From assembly GCA_044371675.1 (NCBI GenBank), contig JBILTF010000067.1:1-12721 (forward strand): a DNA stretch of 12,721 nucleotides. The letters are read 5' to 3'. Position numbers and translations under genes: made by a program. Shown here in pieces: positions 7,142 through 12,721 of the stretch (its first letter is position 1; each line of letters opens with the position of its first letter). The DNA comes from CAIZGX01 sp044371675. Its GTDB lineage: Bacteria; Bacteroidota; Bacteroidia; Flavobacteriales_D; Sanyastnellaceae. The notes under the pieces were generated by a model. It did no database searches. It saw only the letters and a program-made list of their open reading frames with translations, and was not told where the DNA came from.

Positions 7142-7917
7142 ACCGCCATTTCCTCCTGCATTTTCTTCGCTTCAGCCGCAGCCGCAATCGCGTAATCTGC
7201 GCCCGATGAAGCATACAAGATAGAACGACTCGCATTCACTAACAATCCGACTTCGCTATTCATTCCATATTTCACAACGTCTTGAAGGCTTCCGCCTTGA
7301 GCGCCAACGCCGGGAACAAGTAAGAAGTGATTCGGAATAATCTGACGAATCTGTGCAAGGCTTTCCGCTTTGGTCGCCCCTACTACGAACATGGTGTTCT
7401 CGTCGGTTCCCCATGAAGCAACATCGCGAAGTACTTTTTCAAAAAGATACTCCTCTCCTATTTTCTGTGTTTGAAAATCTTTCGATCCTTCATTTGAAGT
7501 GAGCGCCAAAACGATTGCCCACTTATCTTGAAACTGCAAGAAAGGCGAAACGCTGTCTTTGCCCATATAAGGAGCAACGGTAATGCTGTCGAATCCGTAG
7601 GTTTCAAAAAATGCTTTCGCGTAATAGCTAGAAGTGTTTCCGATATCTCCGCGTTTAGCATCTGCTATCGTGAAGTGTTCGTTTCCAATATAGGCAACAG
7701 TTTCCTCAAGTATATCCCAACCCTGTAGTCCCATGGCCTCATAAAACGCCAAATTAGGCTTGTAAGCAACTGCAAACTCTCTTGTCGCGTCAATAATTGC
7801 CTTATTGAATTCAAGCGCGCCAACACCCGCTGGAAGCTTTGTAGGGTCTGTATCCAATCCAACGCACAAGAAACTTTTTCTTGAACGAATGAGCTCTACC
7901 AATTTTGCTTTATTCAT
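7132..7917 (-). CDS. pyrF: Orotidine 5'-phosphate decarboxylase
   Basis: The 261-residue protein decarboxylates OMP to UMP, the last step of de novo pyrimidine synthesis. The catalytic cluster is DAKRGD (86-91), with Lys88 and the two aspartates in place, followed by GNTSSYYAKAFF. Other marks are VGLDTDPTKLP (19-29), the AYKPN substrate-binding segment (51-55), PGVGAQGG (202-209) in the phosphate-binding loop and Arg231 in NASRSI. The longer form with SSYYAKA belongs to the type 2 PyrF subfamily rather than the short E. coli-like form. The start lies one base after the prfA stop (TAA-G-ATG), so it is the third gene of a purM-prfA-pyrF operon and likely translationally coupled. It ends tail to tail with the GNAT gene, overlapping by 10 bases. 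Confidence 0.97.
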   Translation of the reverse strand: MNKAKLVELIRSRKSFLCVGLDTDPTKLPAGVGALEFNKAIIDATREFAVAYKPNLAFYEAMGLQGWDILEETVAYIGNEHFTIADAKRGDIGNTSSYYAKAFFETYGFDSITVAPYMGKDSVSPFLQFQDKWAIVLALTSNEGSKDFQTQKIGEEYLFEKVLRDVASWGTDENTMFVVGATKAESLAQIRQIIPNHFLLVPGVGAQGGSLQDVVKYGMNSEVGLLVNASRSILYASSGADYAIAAAAEAKKMQEEMAVYL

Positions 7918-7918
7918 C

Positions 7919-8995
7919 TTATGAATTTCCTTCCTTAAGTTTTTCTGTATTCTCTGCTAATTTCAACGCTTCAATAACTTCGGCTATTTCGCCGTTCATG
8001 GCAGCGTCTAGGTTGTACAACGTCAAATTTATTCTGTGATCTGTCACACGTCCTTGCGGATAGTTGTAGGTTCTAATCTTTGCGCTACGGTCACCCGTGC
8101 TAACCAACGACTTCCGCATTCTTGAACGCTCTTCGTGTCGGCGATTCACTTCCGCTTCAAATATTCGTGAACGAAGCATAGTCATTGCTTTGTCTAAGTT
8201 TTCATGCTGACTTCTTCCCTCCTGACAAGCTACAACAACTCCGGTTGGAAGGTGGGTCAAGCGAACGGCAGATTCCGTTTTGTTTACGTGCTGTCCACCC
8301 GCACCACTTGCACGATAGGTATCTCTTCGAATATCGGACATGTTTATGACTACGTCAAATTCTTCTGCTTCAGGCATAACTGCAATAGTTGCTGCCGATG
8401 TATGAACACGTCCTTGAGTTTCTGTTGCTGGAACACGTTGAACGCGATGCACGCCGCTTTCAAACTTCATTGTACCGTATACCTCATCTCCTTCCACCTT
8501 GAACGAAACTTCTTTGAATCCGCCCATGGTTCCTTCACTCAAATTCAACACTTCAATTTTCCAACCTTTATCTTGAATGTAACGGGTATACATTTTATAA
8601 AGATCCCCAGCGAAAATTGAAGCCTCGTCTCCGCCTGTTCCGGCTCGGATTTCTACAATAACGTTCTTGGTGTCTTCCGGATCTTTTGGAATAAGAAGAA
8701 ATTTAATCGCATCTTCCATTTCAATAATCTTCGGAGACAATTCATTGTACTCCTCCTGCGCCATTTCTTTCAAGTCAGCGCTTTCGTTGCTGTACAGAAT
8801 TTCTTTGGCTCCCTTCAAATCGTCGAGTGCTTTTTTGTATTCGAGGTATACGTCGTTAATCTTTTCCAACTCGCGGTATTCGCGCATGAGTGTCGGATAT
8901 TTTTTCATGTCGGCGATAACCGTAGGATCGGTGATACTCTTTCCCACTTCACTGTATCTATCTGAAATAGCCGACAAACGATCTATCAACTCCAT
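7919..8995 (-). CDS. prfA: Peptide chain release factor 1
   Basis: The 358-residue protein reads UAA and UAG stop codons in the ribosomal A site and triggers release of the peptide. The stop-codon-reading tripeptide is PAT (189-191) in RVQRVPATETQGRVHTSA, which marks it as RF1; RF2 has SPF there. The peptidyl hydrolysis motif is GGQ (233-235) in GAGGQHVNKTESAVRLTH. Length matches the family (about 355-360), and no RF2-like programmed frameshift site is present. The N-terminal helical domain (1-100) is complete, supporting the ATG at 8995. It is the middle gene of a minus-strand operon, 9 bases after purM and 1 base before pyrF. Its own stop is UAA, so it could not be starved by its own product in the way a UAG stop could. 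Confidence 0.97.
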   Translation of the reverse strand: MELIDRLSAISDRYSEVGKSITDPTVIADMKKYPTLMREYRELEKINDVYLEYKKALDDLKGAKEILYSNESADLKEMAQEEYNELSPKIIEMEDAIKFLLIPKDPEDTKNVIVEIRAGTGGDEASIFAGDLYKMYTRYIQDKGWKIEVLNLSEGTMGGFKEVSFKVEGDEVYGTMKFESGVHRVQRVPATETQGRVHTSAATIAVMPEAEEFDVVINMSDIRRDTYRASGAGGQHVNKTESAVRLTHLPTGVVVACQEGRSQHENLDKAMTMLRSRIFEAEVNRRHEERSRMRKSLVSTGDRSAKIRTYNYPQGRVTDHRINLTLYNLDAAMNGEIAEVIEALKLAENTEKLKEGNS

Positions 8996-9004
8996 GCTTT
9001 CGAT

Positions 9005-10177
9005 TTAGTATTGAAATATTCCGTGTTCGGAACGAATTTCTAATGTGTTACCTTCTCCTGCTTCAACACGGCCAATGATTTGCGCTGCGCATCCCATTTG
9101 ATCTGCGTAATTGATAATTTCCAAAGCCGTTTCTTCATCTGTATAAAACTCCATGCGGTGTCCCATGTTGAAGACTTTGTACATTTCCTGCCACGGTGTT
9201 TTCGATTCTTCTTGAATCATTTTAAACAGCGGTGGTATAGCGAATAGATTATCTTTCACAATGTGAACATTGCTGGTGAAGTGCAGTACTTTCGTTTGTC
9301 CACCCCCACTGCAATGCACCATTCCTTTTATCTTATCTCTTCTGTTCGATAAAATACGTTTCACTATTGGGGCATAAGTTCTTGTAGGTGAAAGAACTAA
9401 CTTTCCTGCATTCAATTCAGCATCGTGCACATAATCTGTTAGCGTATATGAACCTGAATAAACCAATTCTTTTGGGATTGCACTGTCAAAAGACTCTGGA
9501 TACTTCGAGGTGATTCCGTTATAGAACACATCGTGACGTGCAGATGTAAGACCGTTACTTCCCATTCCACCGTTGTATTCAGACTCGTAAGATGTTTGTC
9601 CGTATGATGCCAAACCAACAATAACTTGTCCTGGAGCAATGTTCGCATTGTCAATGACCTCGTCTCTGCGCATGCGGCAAACGACCGTTGAGTCAACTAT
9701 AATGGTTCGAACCAAATCACCCACATCGGCTGTTTCTCCGCCTGTTGTATGAATCTTCACTCCGTGCTTTTCAAGCTCGTTGCAAAGTTCTTCTGTTCTA
9801 GAGATAATTGCTGAAATCACCTCTCCTGGTATTAGATTCTTGTTTCTTCCAATTGTGCTGCTTAGAAGAATGTTGTCAATGGCTCCCACACAAAGTAGGT
9901 CATCAATGTTCATGACAATGGCGTCTTGTGCAATTCCCTTCCAAACAGAAAGATCTCCTGTTTCTTTCCAATAGACATAAGCTAAGGAAGACTTCGTTCC
10001 TGCGCCGTCGGCATGCATAACAATGCAATGCTCTTCGCTACCTGTTAAGTAATCGGGAACTATTTTACAAAAGGCCTTTGGAAAAAGACCTTTGTCCATG
10101 TTTTTAATTGCAGCGTGCACGTCTTCCTTGGAAGCGCTTACTCCTCTGCTGTTGTATCTGTTTTCGGATTGACTCAT
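9005..10177 (-). CDS. purM: Phosphoribosylformylglycinamidine cyclo-ligase (AIR synthase, Bacteroidetes type)
   Basis: The 390-residue protein is a PurM/AIR synthase-family ATP-binding enzyme. Motifs are HADGAGTK (55-62, compare DGVGTK in E. coli PurM), DAIVMNIDDLLCVGA (85-99), TTGGETADVGD (144-154), HCSGGGQTK (288-296) and FNMGHRMEF (336-344). It should convert FGAM to AIR with ATP, the fifth step of purine synthesis. The protein is longer than E. coli PurM (about 345), and the sequence differs at several family positions; I recall this divergent form as the usual single AIR synthase of Bacteroidetes, but its activity is inferred. The ATG at 10177 is followed directly by the YNSRGVSASKEDVH segment known from homologues. 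It leads the purM-prfA-pyrF operon. The start sits about 10 bases after the terminator of the preceding gene. Confidence 0.88.
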   Translation of the reverse strand: MSQSENRYNSRGVSASKEDVHAAIKNMDKGLFPKAFCKIVPDYLTGSEEHCIVMHADGAGTKSSLAYVYWKETGDLSVWKGIAQDAIVMNIDDLLCVGAIDNILLSSTIGRNKNLIPGEVISAIISRTEELCNELEKHGVKIHTTGGETADVGDLVRTIIVDSTVVCRMRRDEVIDNANIAPGQVIVGLASYGQTSYESEYNGGMGSNGLTSARHDVFYNGITSKYPESFDSAIPKELVYSGSYTLTDYVHDAELNAGKLVLSPTRTYAPIVKRILSNRRDKIKGMVHCSGGGQTKVLHFTSNVHIVKDNLFAIPPLFKMIQEESKTPWQEMYKVFNMGHRMEFYTDEETALEIINYADQMGCAAQIIGRVEAGEGNTLEIRSEHGIFQY

Positions 10178-10185
10178 ATATAAAT

Positions 10186-10216
10186 AAAAAGGGCTGACAG
10201 CGAGTGTCAGCCCTTT
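10186..10216 (-). terminator. Intrinsic terminator after the PorE-like gene
   Basis: A perfect 12-bp stem (AAAGGGCTGACA at 10188-10199 with TGTCAGCCCTTT at 10205-10216) has a five-base loop. On the minus strand it is followed by five T residues (10190-10186) and then AT-only sequence into the purM start. It lies 13 bases after the PorE-like stop codon. It ends the envelope-gene transcript but also stands immediately before purM, so it may control flow into the purM-prfA-pyrF operon. Confidence 0.9.
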
Positions 10217-10229
10217 CTTTAGTTTAATG

Positions 10230-12308
10230 CTATTTCTTTGGAACGTAGTCCGTTCTTAGGATTCTGAATGTTGTACGACGATTCAATTGGTGAGCACGCT
10301 CACGTGATTCATTTTCTTTTAATGCATTGATAAATGCTTCGTCTAATAATGTTCCAATTGGAAATTCAGCGAATGTTTCCGCAGAAAGACGATCTCCATC
10401 CTTGATAGTACGTGGCTCACTTTCCCCCTTTCCTTTCGCTACCAATCTGTCGGCAGCAATTCCTTTTGATGTCAAGTAAGTAACGCAAGTCTCGGCTCGA
10501 CCTTGAGAAAGTCTATCGTTGCTAGGCACATCGCCACGAGCATCTGTGTGAGATTCTAACTGAACAACAAATGTTGGATTCTCTGTTAAGATGTTCAACA
10601 AATAGTTCAATGAGTCAGCACTGTTCACATCATCTGCGATTAATAATTCTGTTTTGTTGAAAGGATACAATACAGTAGGCATTGGGTATTCCTTTCCGAT
10701 TTCAACAGGAATTAAGAAATAATCTTGTTGGTAGTTGGTAGACTCTTTTGCTCCTTTGGTAGAGAATTTATCTGCTGTACCGATGAAATTTTCTTTTTGA
10801 ACATCAACCGTGTATTTAGTTTCAAACTTAACCTTTGTTTTATCCAAGAAGAAGCTTCCGTTAGCATCTGTAACAACATTGTATGTAGATCCGTCAGACC
10901 CAACAATGGTCACTTTGCAACCTGATAGCGTGCTTCCTGTTTTCTTGTTGTAAGCAGTACCTGTCATGGTAAATTCCAAAGGACGCTCATATGCACGCCA
11001 AATATCGTCTTTTCCCTTACCGCCAGGACGGTTTGATGAGAAATAACAAGCGAATACGCCTTCCATTAATACATTATCCAAAACTGGCTTCTTATCTAAG
11101 ATAAACGCGAAGTCATCTGAAGCTGAATTAATTGGAGCAGGCATAGCAGTTACATCTCCATATGTCATCTCACCTGTCTTCTTAGCCTTGAAGATATCTA
11201 ATCCTCCCAATCCTGGGTAACCGTTTGAAGAGAAGTATAAAGTTCCGTCTTCTGACATGTAAGGATAGTACTCGTCACCTGCTGTATTCATTGAAGCTAG
11301 GTTTGTAAGGTTTGACCATTTCTTAGATTTCTTGTCGAAGGTCATGTACCACAAATCTCTTCCACCTTTACCACCTGGCATGTTCGATGCGAAAATTAAC
11401 GTTTGCTCGTCTTGCGAAAGACAAGGTTGTCCAACACGTGAAGAATCATCAGACTCTCTATTGATAATGTCGATTATCTCAGCTGTTGCGAAGTTGTCTC
11501 CTTGCTTGTTAGCTGTGTATATATCACAACCCATTCTTCCTTTCTTATCAAAACCGCAACGTGTAAAGAACATCGTCTTGTAGTCTTTGTCGAAAGCTCC
11601 AGCGGCTTCGTGAGACTCTGTGTTTACAGTAATGCTCGCAGGCATTGGTGCCCCTTGAAACTTGAACTTTTTGTCCAACTTTGCAACGAACACATCCTTA
11701 AATTCATCTCCGTTGATTGGGCTTAAACCACTACCTACAGACTCTTTACGAGCTGATGTAAATACGAATTCATCCCATTTTTTCGAAGCGTAAGCCAATC
11801 CAAAATCCTCCTCTGAGGAATTCAAAAACTCAACATTTTCTGCAACGTAACGTGATTTAGCACTCGACTTTTTAGCTGCAGCTGCATTCGTGCATGTTTG
11901 AATGCGCATGTCAGCTAAAGCAGCGTTTCCACCGCGCTCCTTATACTTATTGTACTGAACGATAGCATCTTCTAATCGATCCATTTCTTGAAGAGCGACA
12001 CCGTAGTTCAAATAAACATTTGCGGTTTTCTTATCGTACTTGGCATTAATAGCCTTGTCGTAATAATCCAAGCTCATTCCATAACGCTTCGTGTTTCTAT
12101 AACATTCGGCTATATTGTACAAAACACGCGCTTTCTCGTCGATGTTCTTGATTTTAGTAACCTCACCGATATAAATTTTAGCGGCTTGGTTGTAGCCTTG
12201 TCCAGCAAACTCAATATCTGCCTGTTGAATCTTTTTATTTTGAGCATTCATCAACGATGCCGCTGACAAACAAACAAACAAAACCAAGATAGATTTGAAA
12301 AATCTCAT
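10230..12308 (-). CDS. PorE-like outer-membrane/periplasmic OmpA-family protein (TPR, PD40, OmpA_C)
   Basis: The 692-residue protein begins with a signal peptide (residues 1-22, cleavage likely at LMNA-Q). Next are TPR-like helices (about 28-145), then a beta-propeller of PD40 blades (about 160-440) with recurrent signatures: SNMPGGKGGRDLWY, SSNGYPGLGGLDIF and SSNRPGGKGKDDIW. A carboxypeptidase-regulatory-like beta fold follows (about 446-530), then a C-terminal OmpA peptidoglycan-binding domain (about 545-687) with HTDARGD (Asp589), NDRLSQGRA (Arg604) and NRRTTFRIL. The same domain order defines PorE of Porphyromonas gingivalis, a type IX secretion component tying the outer membrane complex to peptidoglycan. 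Flavobacteriia carry many paralogues, often paired with PorP/SprF proteins; no such partner is in the window. I therefore give no symbol. Start supported by the signal peptide. It is the only gene here ending in TAG. Confidence 0.9.
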   Translation of the reverse strand: MRFFKSILVLFVCLSAASLMNAQNKKIQQADIEFAGQGYNQAAKIYIGEVTKIKNIDEKARVLYNIAECYRNTKRYGMSLDYYDKAINAKYDKKTANVYLNYGVALQEMDRLEDAIVQYNKYKERGGNAALADMRIQTCTNAAAAKKSSAKSRYVAENVEFLNSSEEDFGLAYASKKWDEFVFTSARKESVGSGLSPINGDEFKDVFVAKLDKKFKFQGAPMPASITVNTESHEAAGAFDKDYKTMFFTRCGFDKKGRMGCDIYTANKQGDNFATAEIIDIINRESDDSSRVGQPCLSQDEQTLIFASNMPGGKGGRDLWYMTFDKKSKKWSNLTNLASMNTAGDEYYPYMSEDGTLYFSSNGYPGLGGLDIFKAKKTGEMTYGDVTAMPAPINSASDDFAFILDKKPVLDNVLMEGVFACYFSSNRPGGKGKDDIWRAYERPLEFTMTGTAYNKKTGSTLSGCKVTIVGSDGSTYNVVTDANGSFFLDKTKVKFETKYTVDVQKENFIGTADKFSTKGAKESTNYQQDYFLIPVEIGKEYPMPTVLYPFNKTELLIADDVNSADSLNYLLNILTENPTFVVQLESHTDARGDVPSNDRLSQGRAETCVTYLTSKGIAADRLVAKGKGESEPRTIKDGDRLSAETFAEFPIGTLLDEAFINALKENESRERAHQLNRRTTFRILRTDYVPKK

Positions 12309-12402
12309 ACGTTACGTTTTAGTCCAGTTAAAAGTTAGTAATGCGAAAATAAACAAAAATGCGACTTTTCCGCACAAAATCTCAATTATCTAGAAGCTCT
12401 TT
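12309..12402 (-). promoter_or_regulatory. Intergenic region with candidate promoter for the PorE-like gene
   Basis: This is the longest gene-free stretch. On the minus strand it contains TTTTG (12379-12375) and, 23 bases on, TATTTTCG (12351-12344), a one-mismatch -7 box. A second pairing is TTTG (12357-12354) with TAACTTTT (12337-12330) at 16 bases. Either would give a leader of roughly 20-40 bases. A weak four-bp hairpin (12360-12374) before a T-run might end the glutamine synthetase transcript, but I do not see a strong terminator. No clear Shine-Dalgarno precedes the start. Confidence 0.4.
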
Positions 12403-12721
12403 TTAGCAAGTGAACAAAAGCTCACGCATCTTGGGTATTGGCCAAGTATTGTCATCAATGATTTGCTCTAAGGTATCAGCAGCATCTCTTGCCGCATCCA
12501 TTAAAGGCTTAATCTTGTGACAATAAATTTCTGCCATCTTCTCTGTGTTGTTGTGATTAACCTTGCCTTGCTCAATCACAATCCCTTCCGCGCTAGCTTT
12601 TAATCCGTTGACATGCTGCGAGATTTCAATAATGAGACCCAATTGAGTCTTCGACATTTCTTTGTATTCCTTTGCTCCTAAAACGGCTTTTAAACCTTGA
12701 ACATTATTAATCAATTCACTT
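12403..12721 (-). CDS. glnN: Type III glutamine synthetase, C-terminal part (5' end outside window)
   Basis: The frame is open to the window edge; 105 codons and the TAA stop are visible. The terminal segment IDDNTWPIPKMRELLF is the conserved C-terminal end of GSIII (GlnN-type) glutamine synthetases, and the preceding helical stretch (LGAKEYKEMSKTQLGLIIEI ... IKPLMDAARDAADTLEQ) fits the long alpha-helical C-terminal region of that family. GSIII enzymes are large (about 700 or more residues) ATP-dependent ligases making glutamine from glutamate and ammonia, common in Bacteroidetes and cyanobacteria. The catalytic domain is not visible here. An in-frame TTG at 12714 is not a start, because coding sequence continues before it. 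It lies upstream of the PorE-like gene on the same strand, 94 bases away. Confidence 0.88.
   Translation of the reverse strand, partial: SELINNVQGLKAVLGAKEYKEMSKTQLGLIIEISQHVNGLKASAEGIVIEQGKVNHNNTEKMAEIYCHKIKPLMDAARDAADTLEQIIDDNTWPIPKMRELLFTC

Noticed and set aside
8204..9008. Two plus-strand open frames (138 and 113 codons) opposite prfA
   Set aside because: Both are antisense to a complete release factor 1 gene and show no domain, signal or start context of their own.
12360..12374. Possible terminator after glnN
   Set aside because: The stem is only four base pairs with a seven-base loop; too weak to call separately, though a T-run follows on the minus strand.
1..12721. Mobile element, prophage or CRISPR content
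   Set aside because: I found no transposase, integrase, inverted terminal repeats, spaced direct repeats or abrupt composition change.

Overview
The window looks like a piece of a Bacteroidetes chromosome, most likely from a marine- or freshwater-type member of the Flavobacteriia. The evidence is a PorE-type OmpA protein (TPR, PD40 propeller, carboxypeptidase-regulatory-like fold, OmpA_C), a type III glutamine synthetase C-terminus, an S1 ribosomal protein with the tail seen in Bacteroidetes, the Bacteroidetes form of the AIR synthase, start codons with few Shine-Dalgarno sequences, and a match to the Bacteroidetes -7 promoter box (TAnnTTTG). Base composition is moderately AT-rich and even throughout. 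I see no insertion sequence, phage gene, integrase, CRISPR array, tRNA or rRNA. Coding density is very high. The longest gene-free stretch is 94 bases (12309-12402), so there is no unexplained gap above 300 bases.

Layout. (1) 1-655: the 3' end of rpsA (30S protein S1) and a strong UUCG-loop terminator. (2) 671-1546: an exported endonuclease/exonuclease/phosphatase-fold protein. It converges on a DEAD-box-family RNA helicase (1576-2868, minus), and the two share a hairpin terminator that lies in the helicase's last codons. (3) 2915-7141 (plus): a tightly spaced set of an M49 dipeptidyl-peptidase III-like metallopeptidase, pruA (1-pyrroline-5-carboxylate dehydrogenase) and a GNAT acetyltransferase. 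(4) 7132-10177 (minus): purM, prfA and pyrF, with gaps of 9 and 1 bases. This operon mixes purine synthesis, translation termination and pyrimidine synthesis. Its pyrF stop overlaps the end of the GNAT gene by 10 bases, tail to tail. (5) 10230-12308 (minus): the PorE-like envelope protein, followed by a long GC-rich hairpin terminator that ends about 10 bases before the purM start codon. (6) 12403-12721 (minus): the C-terminal end of the type III glutamine synthetase, cut by the window edge.

Functionally this is mostly housekeeping: translation (S1, RF1), nucleotide synthesis (PurM, PyrF), nitrogen and amino-acid metabolism (GSIII, P5C dehydrogenase, peptidase), RNA remodelling and envelope or secretion structure. 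The M49-pruA pair could link peptide breakdown to proline catabolism, but that is inferred from gene order alone. I did not find a convincing previously undescribed system. The points most worth a second look are the DECD variant of helicase motif II with a possible leaderless promoter, two terminators placed almost against the next start codon, and a stand-alone PorE-like protein without a PorP/SprF partner in view.
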